DNA of 39,298 nt from Polaribacter sp. (GTDB taxonomy: Bacteria > Bacteroidota > Bacteroidia > Flavobacteriales > Flavobacteriaceae): the NCBI GenBank assembly GCA_029250685.1, contig JAQXEU010000016.1, positions 1 to 39,298 on the forward strand. Reading direction: 5' to 3'. The position numbers were made by a program, and so were the translations under genes. Position 1 is the stretch's first letter, and every line of letters begins with the position of its first letter. The notes beneath the pieces were generated by a model that saw only the letters and a program-made list of their open reading frames with translations, was not told where the DNA came from and made no database searches. This document shows positions 1 to 8,031 of the stretch, in pieces.

Positions 1-76
1 CAAGTATTCTATTTGAAATTCCTTCGCTATCTACAAGAACTCCATCACAATCAAAAATTATGCATTTGTATTTCAT
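1..76 (-). CDS. HAD-family phosphatase, N-terminal fragment
   Basis: Only the first 25 codons lie in the window; the gene runs off the left edge. The reading starts MKYKCIIFDCDGVLVDSEG, which carries the HAD motif I (DxDG, here DCDGVLVDSE) with the nucleophilic and acid/base aspartates. The DGVLVDSE form is typical of the beta-phosphoglucomutase/sugar-phosphate phosphatase branch. It lies downstream of the integrase gene on the same strand, 98 bases from its stop. The substrate cannot be told from this fragment. Confidence 0.8.
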   Translation of the reverse strand, partial: MKYKCIIFDCDGVLVDSEGISNRIL

Positions 77-133
77 TCAGTCTAAAGGTTACTTAGTTTG
101 GTTTTATTAATGCCAACGTTTATGTATATTGAA

Positions 134-150
134 ATGCAGTATATCTGCAT
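134..150. repeat. 6-bp palindrome beside the integrase gene
   Basis: ATGCAG, five bases, then CTGCAT form a perfect inverted repeat between the integrase stop and the HAD start. It is flanked by short near-repeats TATGTATA (left) and TATGTTAA (right), and by GCCAACGTT 14 bases before the left arm. Tyrosine recombinases commonly act on sites with arms of this kind close to their gene, so it is a candidate recombination site. A weak terminator is also possible. The assignment is inference. Confidence 0.35.
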
Positions 151-174
151 GTATGTTAATTGTTTAAAAGCTTT

Positions 175-1302
175 TTAAATACTAGGGTTTTTATCTAAAA
201 AAACATCTAATGGACTTTTGATTTTTGCAAGAGACTTATTACTAACATGAGTATAAATCTCAGTTGTTTTACTACTAGCGTGACCTAAAAGGCTTTGAAT
301 ATACCTTAAATCTATCCCTTGCTCAAGCATATGTGTTGCAAATGAGTGTCTAAACATGTGTGCTGTAACATTTTGCTCTATACCAGCCTTAAAAGCAGAT
401 TTTTTTATAATTTTACCGATACTGCTTGTGCTGTATTTATTTCTGTTTAAACCTTCAAACAACCAATAATTAGGTTTGTAATTATCTATATATAAACCAA
501 ACAATACTTTTAAGTTTTCAGCAAAAATAGTAGTTCTATCTTTTTTCCCTTTAGCATGCCTAACAAATATAAGTTTTTTTTCAATTAAGATGTCTTGCTT
601 TCTGAGATTAATAAGTTCACTTATTCTTAGTCCAGAAGAGTATAATAAAGAGATGATTAATTTATGTTTATAGTTCTCTGTTACTTTTAGTATAGAAAAA
701 ACTTGTTGTTCACTTAATACATTTGGTAGTAGTTTGGGTTTCCTAGGTCTTTCTATGTAGTAATTCTTTTTCTCTTGATGCAAAACTTTTTCAAAATAAA
801 ATTTAATTGCATTAATAGCTTGGTTTTGACTACTTATAGATATTTTTCTAGTGTTTACTAAGTAGTCTTGGTAATTTCTAATATCTTTTTCCTCAACCAA
901 TTTTAGCTGTTTTTCACCAAGGTAGTTTAAGAAGTCTTTAAAGAAAGACATGTATACTTTAATTGTGTTTTGACTGTATCTCCTTCTTAACAATAAATCT
1001 AAATATACTTTTGGAACTTCTTTTTCAATAAGAACTTTTGGAGCTGTAATACTTTCGCTGTTTTTAGTAAACGGAAAGTGTTCTGTGTTAATTTCTGTTA
1101 TTCCTTTAAGAGTAGAAAAAATAGCTTTTAAATTATTAGGTGTATTTTTTAGATACCAACTTTTTTTGCTAGAACTCCAACAAGATCCATTAATTGATTT
1201 AATTAAAGTAATTAACTTAGTATTATAATCAAATCTAATAAAAATCTGATGACCCTCTTTATGTATACTTTTAGATAAGTATATGGTAGGTAATTTTTTC
1301 AT
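175..1302 (-). CDS. tyrosine recombinase/integrase, XerD-like
   Basis: Site-specific DNA recombinase of 375 residues. The catalytic set is complete: Arg226 in SSGLRISEL, a lysine near 251-254 in HAKGKKDR, His315 and Arg318 in HMFRHSFATHML, His341 in LLGHASSKTTEIY and the nucleophile Tyr350. Residues about 95-180 form the SAM-like core-binding domain. Residues 1-75 are an extra N-terminal domain with a CW..SKKSWYL pattern, found in chromosomal integrases of Bacteroidota. The tail ends in IKSPLD. The spacing between the first Arg and HxxR is short (about 90 residues), so the extra segment of true integron integrases is absent. A -7 element lies 15 bases before the ATG. No other mobile-element gene is visible next to it, so its element, if any, lies to the left or has decayed. 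The call is firm; the biological role is not known. Confidence 0.93.
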   Translation of the reverse strand: MKKLPTIYLSKSIHKEGHQIFIRFDYNTKLITLIKSINGSCWSSSKKSWYLKNTPNNLKAIFSTLKGITEINTEHFPFTKNSESITAPKVLIEKEVPKVYLDLLLRRRYSQNTIKVYMSFFKDFLNYLGEKQLKLVEEKDIRNYQDYLVNTRKISISSQNQAINAIKFYFEKVLHQEKKNYYIERPRKPKLLPNVLSEQQVFSILKVTENYKHKLIISLLYSSGLRISELINLRKQDILIEKKLIFVRHAKGKKDRTTIFAENLKVLFGLYIDNYKPNYWLFEGLNRNKYSTSSIGKIIKKSAFKAGIEQNVTAHMFRHSFATHMLEQGIDLRYIQSLLGHASSKTTEIYTHVSNKSLAKIKSPLDVFLDKNPSI

Positions 1303-1317
1303 TTTCTAGCAATTACC

Positions 1318-1325
1318 CAAAAATA
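1318..1325 (-). promoter_or_regulatory. candidate -7 element for the integrase
   Basis: On the minus strand this reads TATTTTTG, matching the Bacteroidota -7 consensus TAnnTTTG, 15 bases before the integrase ATG. No convincing TTG at -33. The motif carries little information in AT-rich DNA. Confidence 0.35.
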
Positions 1326-1333
1326 AGAAAAAT

Positions 1334-3019
1334 TTAATTGATGTCTTTTAACATCAATTGAATGCTCGTAAAACCATTCCACGTATTTTCATCTAAAGTA
1401 TAAGCAATATCGAATTCGTTTTTTATCAATGGCAATTTATCGCCCAAACCAAAACCAATGGCGTTGTAGGTTTTCTTGTCAGAACCGTAAATTAAATTGA
1501 GTTTTATATGCGTTTTGTCCTCGCCAACTTGTTTTCCAAATCCGTTATCTCTAACTGCAGAAGTTTTAAAAGTTGGTTTCATATTCTGCGGACCAAATGG
1601 TGCCATTTGTTGTAGTATTCTAAAAAACTTTGGTGTAATTTCCGAAAGTTCCATTTCAGCATCAATGGCAATTTCAGGAATTAATTGCTCAGGTAAAATG
1701 GTTTGCTGTACTACTTCTTCAAATTTTTGCTTGAAGTTTTCATAATTTTCTGGCAATAATGTTAATCCGGCAGCGTATTTATGCCCTCCAAATTGCTCTA
1801 TAAATTCACTGCATTTTTCTAATGCATTATATACGTCAAATCCTTTCACAGAACGTGCAGAAGCAGCTAGTTTATCGCCACTTTTTGTAAAGACTAATGT
1901 TGGTCTATAATACGTTTCAATCAATCTTGAAGCTACAATTCCAATAACGCCTTTATGCCAATTTTCATCAAAAACTACCGAAGTAAAACGCTCCTTTTCG
2001 TTGTTTTCTTCAATTTGTAATAAGGCTTCTTGAGTGATTTTTTTATCAAGTTCTTTTCGATCAGAATTATTCTTTTCAATAGCTGAAGCAAACTCCACAG
2101 CAGCGTCAAAATCCATTTCTGTCAACAATTCAACCGCATAATTTCCATGTTTCATTCTTCCTGCGGCATTTATTCGCGGAGCAATAATGAAAACCACATC
2201 TGTAATGGTAAATATTGATTTTTTTTGTTGATGAATAATCGCCTTAAAGCCATTTCTAGGGTTTGAATTAATGACTTGCAAACCAAAATATGCCAACGTT
2301 CTGTTTTCTCCAGTCATCGGAACAATATCTGCGCCAATTGCGGTAGCAACTAAATCTAAATACGGAATTAAATCTTCAATGGTTTCATTTCTTTTTGATG
2401 CTAATGCTTGTATCAGTTTAAAGCCAACTCCACAACCACATAATTCATCATAAGGATAGGTACAATCTTCTCTTTTTGGGTTTAAAATGGCAACAGCTTT
2501 CGGAATTTCAGAGCCCGGCTTATGATGATCACAAATAATAAAATCAATGTTTCTTTCTGTTGCATAAGCAACTTTCTCAATAGCTTTTATGCCACAATCT
2601 AAGGCAATAATTAACGAAAAATCATTGTCTTCTGCAAAGTCGATTCCTTTAAAAGAAATACCATAACCTTCTTCATATCTATCCGGAATATACGTTGCAA
2701 TATTCGGGTAATAGGTTTTTAAATAGGATGAAACTAATGAAACTGCGGTGGTTCCGTCAACATCATAATCTCCATAAATTAAAATGTTTTCATTGTTTGT
2801 AATTGCAGTTTCAATTCTCTTTACAGCAACATCCATATCTTTCATTAAAAAAGGATCATGTAAATCTTCTAATGACGGGCGAAAGTATTTTTTAGCTTCA
2901 TCAAACGTAGAAATACCTCTTTGCATTAAGATTTCTGCAAGTAGTTTTTCTATGGATAATTCGCTGGCAAGTTGCTTAATTTTTTCTTTTTCGGGTGATT
3001 TTTTTAAGGTCCAACGCAT
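1334..3019 (-). CDS. recJ: single-stranded-DNA-specific exonuclease RecJ
   Basis: 5'-to-3' exonuclease for single-stranded DNA, used in recombination and mismatch repair; cytoplasmic. The 561-residue length is normal for the family. DHH-superfamily motifs are clear: YGDYDVDG at 82-89 (motif I), LDCG at 140-143, and CDHHKPG near 163 (the DHH motif). The DHHA1 domain carries the GGHKYAAG nucleic-acid-binding motif, followed by an OB-fold-like C-terminal part. The ATG gives MRWTLKKSP, a usual RecJ start. The stop lies 31 bases before the integrase start. The last codons and stop form a hairpin (1336-1359) that may end transcription. It lies 64 bases downstream of the OsmC gene, with a REP-like palindrome between them. 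Confidence 0.97.
   Translation of the reverse strand: MRWTLKKSPEKEKIKQLASELSIEKLLAEILMQRGISTFDEAKKYFRPSLEDLHDPFLMKDMDVAVKRIETAITNNENILIYGDYDVDGTTAVSLVSSYLKTYYPNIATYIPDRYEEGYGISFKGIDFAEDNDFSLIIALDCGIKAIEKVAYATERNIDFIICDHHKPGSEIPKAVAILNPKREDCTYPYDELCGCGVGFKLIQALASKRNETIEDLIPYLDLVATAIGADIVPMTGENRTLAYFGLQVINSNPRNGFKAIIHQQKKSIFTITDVVFIIAPRINAAGRMKHGNYAVELLTEMDFDAAVEFASAIEKNNSDRKELDKKITQEALLQIEENNEKERFTSVVFDENWHKGVIGIVASRLIETYYRPTLVFTKSGDKLAASARSVKGFDVYNALEKCSEFIEQFGGHKYAAGLTLLPENYENFKQKFEEVVQQTILPEQLIPEIAIDAEMELSEITPKFFRILQQMAPFGPQNMKPTFKTSAVRDNGFGKQVGEDKTHIKLNLIYGSDKKTYNAIGFGLGDKLPLIKNEFDIAYTLDENTWNGFTSIQLMLKDIN
1336..1359 (-). terminator. possible weak terminator at the recJ 3' end
   Basis: AATTGATGT, six bases, ACATCAATT: a perfect 9-bp inverted repeat spanning the last recJ codons and stop. 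On the minus strand it is followed by AAATTTTTCTTATTTTTG. The stem is AT-rich, so terminator strength is doubtful. The T-rich tail also contains the candidate integrase -7 element. Confidence 0.3.
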
Positions 3020-3031
3020 AGCAATTTTTTT

Positions 3032-3052
3032 ATGCTGAACTTGTTTCAGTAT
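3032..3052. repeat. REP-like palindrome (CTGAA-TTCAG type)
   Basis: ATGCTGAACTTGTTTCAGTAT folds into a stem CTGAA/TTCAG with a five-base loop, extended outward by one G-T wobble and two A-T pairs. It lies in the short gap between recJ and the OsmC gene. Palindromes of the form GCTGAAxxxxxTTCAGC are, to my recollection, dispersed in intergenic DNA of flavobacteria. Copy number here is unknown. Confidence 0.45.
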
Positions 3053-3083
3053 CTCAGAATTTAGTTCAACTTCTTTTTTTTAC

Positions 3084-3512
3084 TTATTCATTTTCATGCA
3101 AATGTATTTCGGTAGATATTTCTGCAAATTGTCTAAACATTTCCATAACACCACAATATCTATCCACAGATAAATTTACGGCTTTTGTTATTTTATCTTC
3201 TTTTAAATCGGTTCCATAAAAATGATAATCGACATGTACTTTATGGTAAAATTTTGGGTGTTCTTCTGTTAATTCTCCAGTAACAATAATGTTAAAGTCC
3301 GCAACTTCTGCACGCATTTTCTTTAGTAAAGAATCTACATCTAAACCAGAGCAACCTGCAAGAGAAGAAAGCATTAGTGCTTTTGGTCCAAATCCAACTA
3401 AATCACCATTATCATCAGACGCATCATACATTATTAAGGAGTGTTTACTCGGGTTATCAGATTCGAATATTCCGTTTTTTTTCCAAGATGTTGTAACTGT
3501 ATTTGTTGCCAT
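3084..3512 (-). CDS. OsmC family peroxiredoxin-like protein
   Basis: Small cytoplasmic protein of 142 residues of the OsmC/Ohr fold, which reduces organic hydroperoxides with two cysteines. The resolving and peroxidatic cysteines are visible: Cys54 in LSSLAGCSGLDV and Cys120 in VDRYCGVMEMF. The sequence is of the YhfA-like OsmC subgroup rather than Ohr, whose substrates are less clear. It starts MATNTVTTSWKK. A -7 element TAAATTTG and an upstream TTG give it its own promoter 18 bases before the ATG. recJ follows on the same strand after 64 bases. Confidence 0.9.
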   Translation of the reverse strand: MATNTVTTSWKKNGIFESDNPSKHSLIMYDASDDNGDLVGFGPKALMLSSLAGCSGLDVDSLLKKMRAEVADFNIIVTGELTEEHPKFYHKVHVDYHFYGTDLKEDKITKAVNLSVDRYCGVMEMFRQFAEISTEIHLHENE

Positions 3513-3530
3513 TTTTTAGTTTTGTTTTTA

Positions 3531-3538
3531 CAAATTTA
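3531..3538 (-). promoter_or_regulatory. candidate promoter for the OsmC gene
   Basis: Minus strand TAAATTTG is a perfect TAnnTTTG match 18 bases before the ATG. A TTG (3563-3561) lies 22 bases further upstream, acceptable for the -33 element. Both elements present makes this one of the better promoter candidates here. Confidence 0.5.
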
Positions 3539-3544
3539 CTATAA

Positions 3545-4570
3545 TTAGAATTGGATTAAGCAATCAACTAAAGAATCTAATTGTTTTTTAGTGTGATTTG
3601 CATTCAATACAATTCTATTAATTTTTTTTGTTGATGAAGGATACAGAAAACTGGTAATTAGTATTCCGTTTTTGTGCAAATAATCTGCAATTTCTTCGTT
3701 TTCAAAAAAGAAGACAGGGTAATTTTTAGAAATCTTAACAGCTGATAAATGTTTTAGTTTTTCAAAAACATAACTACAATTTTCTTGAAGTTTTTTAAGT
3801 TGATTCTGATAAATTTCTTCTCCCTTAACAAAAGCTTCTAAAAAAGAAGGACTCATTCCAGCAGAGCCAATAAACAACGAATCTTTTTTTATCAAATGGA
3901 TAAACTCTTTACTTCCTGCAATTATGCCGCCATTTATTCCGAACGCCTTCCCTAAAGAAGAAACAATAACTATTTCAATGTTTTTTGCATTCGAAATTTG
4001 AGATGAGATTCCACTTCCGTTATCTCCTAAAACACCCAAACTGTGCGATTCATCTAACAAAAGATAAATTGTATTTGATTCAGAAATTGTGTTCAAAAAC
4101 TCAAATGAAAAAGAAGATGTTTCTAAGGTTGCAATTGCATCAACAAGTATGCAAATCGATTTATTCTTTGCATTTTTTAATTCAGAATTTAACACTGAGT
4201 TTTCAAAAACAGGGGTTGCGTCATCAGTTAAAATTGCTGGATGTGTTTTTGGCATATAAAAAAAGCAATCTGCTTTTTCACGTAAACTTCGCAATGCAAA
4301 ATGTCCTGCTAAAGTTCCAGACGAAACGGTAACGGTGTCTTCAGTATTTAAAAAAGTGCTTAAATAGTGTTCTCCTTTTTGATAGATGTCAAGTTTTAAG
4401 TTTGCGTTTCTAGAACTTCCATAAGATGTTCCCCATTTTGAAATACTTTCTGATATTAATTCTTGAAAACTAGGTAATAACGGAATTCCTAAATACGAAG
4501 TTCCACTAAAAAATAAATATTCTTTGTTATTGATTAACGTTGTTGTATTTGGAGCTCCTTGTAACTGCAT
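3545..4570 (-). CDS. PLP-dependent aminotransferase class I/II, BioF-like
   Basis: Fold-type I pyridoxal-phosphate enzyme of the alpha-oxoamine synthase group (BioF, KBL, HemA, SPT). Seen: the cofactor-binding Asp-His pair in LLLDESHSLGVLG (Asp173, His176) and the Schiff-base lysine Lys208 in VSSLGKAFGINGG. At 341 residues it is shorter than usual BioF (about 380), missing part of the N-terminal arm. No biotin genes are near. The start lies two bases after the stop of the dipeptide epimerase gene, so the two are probably translationally coupled. A role with a cell-wall peptide or amino-acid thioester is conceivable, but that is a guess from context. Annotation as 8-amino-7-oxononanoate synthase would not be safe. 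Confidence 0.85.
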   Translation of the reverse strand: MQLQGAPNTTTLINNKEYLFFSGTSYLGIPLLPSFQELISESISKWGTSYGSSRNANLKLDIYQKGEHYLSTFLNTEDTVTVSSGTLAGHFALRSLREKADCFFYMPKTHPAILTDDATPVFENSVLNSELKNAKNKSICILVDAIATLETSSFSFEFLNTISESNTIYLLLDESHSLGVLGDNGSGISSQISNAKNIEIVIVSSLGKAFGINGGIIAGSKEFIHLIKKDSLFIGSAGMSPSFLEAFVKGEEIYQNQLKKLQENCSYVFEKLKHLSAVKISKNYPVFFFENEEIADYLHKNGILITSFLYPSSTKKINRIVLNANHTKKQLDSLVDCLIQF

Positions 4571-4572
4571 AC

Positions 4573-5583
4573 TTATAGTAAACTAGCGCCGATTCCATTT
4601 TCGTTTGCGTAAGAAATTACGCCATTATGAATGGTGATTCCTTTTGCAATATCTTCTTTTAAAAGGAGTGAACCGTCCATATCTACATAATCTAACAATG
4701 GTAATAAGTGCGCAATTGCAGAAATTCCAATACTAGATTCTGTCATACAACCAACCATGGTTTTTAAACCTAAACTTTTTGCTTTTTCTAACATTCTTTT
4801 ACCCGGAGTTAAACCACCACATTTGGTAAGTTTCACATTTACTCCATGAAATAGTCCAGCGCATTTTTCAACATCACTTTCTACAATACAGCTTTCATCA
4901 GCAATGGTTGGTAACGCAGAGTTTTCATATAATTTTTTTGCACCTTCAATATCGTTTGCTTTTAAAGGTTGTTCTAAAAACTCTACACCTAACTCTTTTA
5001 ATTTGAATGAATTTTCGATTGCCTCATCAGCTGTCCAACCACAGTTTGCATCAATTCTAAAAATTGCACTTGTGTGTTTTCTAAGCTCGGTTACAATTTC
5101 AATATCGTTTTTTGTTCCTAGTTTTATTTTATAAATAGGCCAAGGCAACTCTTTCATTTTAGCAACCATAACATCAATAGAATCAATTCCAATTGTATAA
5201 TCTGTCATCGGATTATTATCTGCTTGTAAGCCCCAAGCTTCGTATAGTTTTTTACCTTTTTTACGTGCATACAAATCATTAAAAGCCATATCCAAAGCAC
5301 ATAAAGCAAACATGTTATTTTTGAAAATTGGTTGTAGTTTATTCCAAAATTCATCTGGAGTTGCATCAGAAAGAGACTCTATAAATTCTTTATTTTCTGT
5401 AATTTGATCATTCAAATCATCCATTGTAATTTTATAATAGGTGTTAGAAGAAGTTTCTCCAAAACCATGAAAACCATCATCAGATAATTCAACAATTAAA
5501 GTTGGCTGTGTATTTCTTGATTCTCTAGAAATTGTAAATGTGTGCTTTAGCACTAAATTATATGTGTGCAATTGTAATTTCAT
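4573..5583 (-). CDS. dipeptide epimerase (L-Ala-D/L-Glu type), enolase superfamily
   Basis: Epimerises the second residue of dipeptides, classically L-Ala-D-Glu from peptidoglycan to L-Ala-L-Glu. The catalytic set of the muconate-lactonising-enzyme subgroup is complete: KxK at Lys152/Lys154 in YKIKLG, metal ligands Asp178 (RIDANCGW), Glu204 (EFLEQPL) and Asp229 (IADESC), and Lys251 in NVKLTKCGG. The C-terminal DMDG at 301-304 is the DxD signature that contacts the dipeptide amino group in dipeptide epimerases. Length 336 is normal. It heads a two-gene unit with the BioF-like aminotransferase. Exact dipeptide specificity varies in this family and cannot be read from sequence by eye. Confidence 0.92.
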   Translation of the reverse strand: MKLQLHTYNLVLKHTFTISRESRNTQPTLIVELSDDGFHGFGETSSNTYYKITMDDLNDQITENKEFIESLSDATPDEFWNKLQPIFKNNMFALCALDMAFNDLYARKKGKKLYEAWGLQADNNPMTDYTIGIDSIDVMVAKMKELPWPIYKIKLGTKNDIEIVTELRKHTSAIFRIDANCGWTADEAIENSFKLKELGVEFLEQPLKANDIEGAKKLYENSALPTIADESCIVESDVEKCAGLFHGVNVKLTKCGGLTPGKRMLEKAKSLGLKTMVGCMTESSIGISAIAHLLPLLDYVDMDGSLLLKEDIAKGITIHNGVISYANENGIGASLL

Positions 5584-5626
5584 CTTAAAATTTTGATTTA
5601 TTAAAAGTTAAAGTTATAAAAATAGA

Positions 5627-5634
5627 TATATTTG
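5627..5634 (+). promoter_or_regulatory. candidate -7 element for the AhpD-like gene
   Basis: TATATTTG, a perfect TAnnTTTG match 22 bases before the ATG at 5657, in the gap between two divergent genes. No TTG at a good -33 distance. Confidence 0.4.
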
Positions 5635-5656
5635 AGGATATAAAAACGTAAAACTT

Positions 5657-6247
5657 ATGCCATTAGTAACACCATTATCAGCAGAACACGATTCAGAAAC
5701 AAAAGAACTTGCAGAATTCTTTAATGAAACCTTAGGTTTTTGTCCAAATTCTGTTTTAACAATGCAGCGAAGACCAGCCATTTCTAAAGCTTTTATCAAT
5801 TTAAATAAAGCAGTTATGGCAAACGAAGGCCGTGTAACTTCTGCTTTAAAAAGAATGATTGCTTGGGTTTCAAGTAACGCAACTGGTTGTAGATATTGTC
5901 AAGCTCATGCAATTAGAGCGGCAGAACGTTATGGTGCAGAGCAAGAGCAATTAGATAATATTTGGGAATATAAAACACATACTGCTTTTTCTGATGCAGA
6001 ACGTGCAGCGTTAGATTTTTCTTTGGCTGCTTCAATGGTTCCTAATGCAGTTGATGAAACAATCAAAACTGAATTATATAAATATTGGAATGAAGGCGAA
6101 ATTGTAGAAATGTTGGGGGTTATTTCTCTCTTTGGATATTTAAATAGATGGAACGATTCTATGGGGACTTCAATTGAAGAAGGAGCAGTAGAATCTGGTA
6201 ATCAATATTTAGGAAAACATGGATGGGAAAAAGGAAAACATTTATAA
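5657..6247 (+). CDS. carboxymuconolactone decarboxylase/AhpD-like protein
   Basis: All-helical protein of 196 residues with the AhpD-type redox motif: Cys78 and Cys81 in NATGCRYCQAH, with His84 three residues on, the usual CxxCxxH arrangement. Proteins of this kind are alkylhydroperoxidase-related, working as thiol peroxidases or electron donors for peroxiredoxins. No gamma-carboxymuconolactone pathway genes are near, so antioxidant function is the better guess. It starts MPLVTPLSAEHD without a signal peptide. A strong hairpin terminator follows 15 bases after the stop. It is divergent from the dipeptide epimerase gene. Confidence 0.88.
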   Translation: MPLVTPLSAEHDSETKELAEFFNETLGFCPNSVLTMQRRPAISKAFINLNKAVMANEGRVTSALKRMIAWVSSNATGCRYCQAHAIRAAERYGAEQEQLDNIWEYKTHTAFSDAERAALDFSLAASMVPNAVDETIKTELYKYWNEGEIVEMLGVISLFGYLNRWNDSMGTSIEEGAVESGNQYLGKHGWEKGKHL

Positions 6248-6262
6248 AAGCATACATATCTT

Positions 6263-6296
6263 AAAAAAAGCGCATCATTTTGATGCGCTTTTTTTT
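6263..6296 (+). terminator. intrinsic terminator after the AhpD-like gene
   Basis: GCGCATCA, loop TT or TTT, TGATGCGC flanked by a run of seven A and nine T. A GC-rich stem with a U tract, ending the AhpD-like transcript. Confidence 0.9.
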
Positions 6297-6406
6297 GAGT
6301 TGAAGTGAATGCCGCTTTAATGTTCTGCATTTTAACAAAAATTTAAGACCTTACTTATTATATTTACAATCAATAAAAACAATCAACTTAATTTAAATTT
6401 TATACA

Positions 6407-7954
6407 ATGAAGAAAAGCCTAAGAATTTTTGTGTTGTTTATTATGGCGTCAACAGCTGTAACTGCACAAAGTAAAGATCCTGTTCTTAAAAACATTATTG
6501 ACGAAGCGAATAACAACTCGCAATTAAAATCATTAGCTCACGAAATTTTTGATGTTGTTGGTCCAAGATTAGTTGGTACACCAAACATGAAAAACGCAAA
6601 TGACCTTATTGTAAAAATGTACAAAGAATGGGGAATTGAAGCAAAAAATGAGCAATGGGGTACTTGGCGTGGATGGGAACGTGGAATTACACATATAGAT
6701 ATGACGTATCCTCGTGTACAATCTTTAAAAGGAACTCAATTAGCTTGGAGTGCAAGTACAAAGAAAAAAGGTGTAGAAGGTGAAGTAGTTCACTTACCAA
6801 CATTTAACAACAAAGCAGATTTCCAAAAATGGTTAAAAACCGTAAAAGGGAAATTTGTAATGGCTTCTGCATACCAACCAACAGGAAGACCAGATTATAA
6901 CTGGGAAGAATTTGCAACAGAAGAGTCTTTTGCTAAAATTAGAAAAGAGCGTTCTGATATTGCCGCAGAATTTAGAAAAAACATAGGTAGAACTGGGTTT
7001 AACTCAAGAACTTTTACAAAAGAAATTGAAGCAGCTGGTGCAGTTGGAATTGTTCAATCTCGTTGGTCTAACGGATTTGGTGTAAATAAAATCTTTAGCT
7101 CAAGTTTAAAAAAGATTCCTACTATAGATTTAGAATTAGAAGATTATGGAATGTTATACAGAATGTCTAAAAGCGGTAAAAGCCCTAAGATTAAAGTGAA
7201 CGCACAATCTAAAGAATTAGGTAGAGTTCCTGTTTTCAATACTATTGGAATGATTAAAGGAACTGAAAAACCGAATGAATACATAATGTTATCTGCCCAT
7301 CTAGATTCTTGGGACGGAGGAACAGGAGCAACTGATAATGGTACTGGAACTTTAGTAATGTTAGAAACAATGAGAGTTCTTAAGAAAATGTATCCAAACC
7401 CAAAAAGAACAATTATTGTTGGTCACTGGGGAAGTGAAGAGCAAGGATTAAATGGTTCTAGAGCATACGTAAAAGACAACCCAGAGATTGTTAAAAATAT
7501 TCAAGCTGCATTTAACCAAGATAATGGAACAGGAAGAGTTGTTTCAATTAATGGTGCAGGATTTTTACATTCTTATGATTACTTAAATAGCTGGTTAGCG
7601 CCAGTTCCTAGAGACGTAAGAAAGCACATTAAAACGTCATTTCCTGGAAGCCCAAGTGGTGGTGGATCTGATAATGCTTCTTTCTTGGCTGCAGGAGTTC
7701 CAACTTTTAATTTAAGTGCTTTAAATTGGTCTTACTGGAATTACACTTGGCATACAAACAGAGATACGTATGATAAAGTTGTTTTTGATGATGTAAGAAA
7801 TAATGTAGTATTAACTGCAGTATTAGCTTATATGGCTTCTGAAGATCCAGATAGAGCTTCAAAACAAAAAATTGAAATGCCAATTAACCCAAGGACTGGT
7901 AAACCAAGAGCTTGGCCAACAGCACGTTCTCCTCAGAGAAAAGGTGGAATGTAA
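6407..7954 (+). CDS. secreted M28 family zinc peptidase with PA domain
   Basis: Exported aminopeptidase/carboxypeptidase-Q-like enzyme of 515 residues. Residues 1-20 are a signal peptide (LFIMASTAVTAQ), and a protease-associated segment follows around 110-250. Zinc and catalytic residues of M28 are all present: His298 (LSAHLDSW), Asp310 (GATDNGTG), Glu344 as base and Glu345 as ligand (GSEEQGLNGS), Asp372 (NQDNGTG) and His449 (TWHTNRDTY). The C-terminus is short and basic with no type IX sorting domain, so it is probably periplasmic or outer-membrane-associated. A bidirectional terminator separates it from a second M28 gene pointing the other way. The upstream sequence has TATATTTA, one base off the -7 consensus. 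Confidence 0.93.
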   Translation: MKKSLRIFVLFIMASTAVTAQSKDPVLKNIIDEANNNSQLKSLAHEIFDVVGPRLVGTPNMKNANDLIVKMYKEWGIEAKNEQWGTWRGWERGITHIDMTYPRVQSLKGTQLAWSASTKKKGVEGEVVHLPTFNNKADFQKWLKTVKGKFVMASAYQPTGRPDYNWEEFATEESFAKIRKERSDIAAEFRKNIGRTGFNSRTFTKEIEAAGAVGIVQSRWSNGFGVNKIFSSSLKKIPTIDLELEDYGMLYRMSKSGKSPKIKVNAQSKELGRVPVFNTIGMIKGTEKPNEYIMLSAHLDSWDGGTGATDNGTGTLVMLETMRVLKKMYPNPKRTIIVGHWGSEEQGLNGSRAYVKDNPEIVKNIQAAFNQDNGTGRVVSINGAGFLHSYDYLNSWLAPVPRDVRKHIKTSFPGSPSGGGSDNASFLAAGVPTFNLSALNWSYWNYTWHTNRDTYDKVVFDDVRNNVVLTAVLAYMASEDPDRASKQKIEMPINPRTGKPRAWPTARSPQRKGGM

Positions 7955-7976
7955 TTTTCAAATAGTATAGATATTT

Positions 7977-8009
7977 AAAAACCTCATCTAATTTAGATGA
8001 GGTTTTTTT
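7977..8009. terminator. bidirectional terminator between convergent peptidase genes
   Basis: AAAA-ACCTCATCTA-ATT-TAGATGAGGT-TTTTTT: a 10-bp perfect stem with A tract before and T tract after, between stops at 7954 (+) and 8032 (-). It can serve both genes. Confidence 0.88.
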
Positions 8010-8031
8010 ATTGAATTATGTTTTACAAACT

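Noticed and set aside
77..1302. A true integron (IntI plus attC array)
   Set aside because: The recombinase lacks the extra segment of IntI between the first Arg and HxxR, and the nearby palindrome does not fold as a full attC stem. Only a single candidate site is in view.
3545..4570. 8-amino-7-oxononanoate synthase of biotin synthesis
   Set aside because: The protein is short for BioF and no biotin gene is near; the family match alone does not fix the reaction.
5614..5799. Small open frame opposite the AhpD-like gene start
   Set aside because: Overlaps the real start and promoter on the other strand and shows no protein-family signal.
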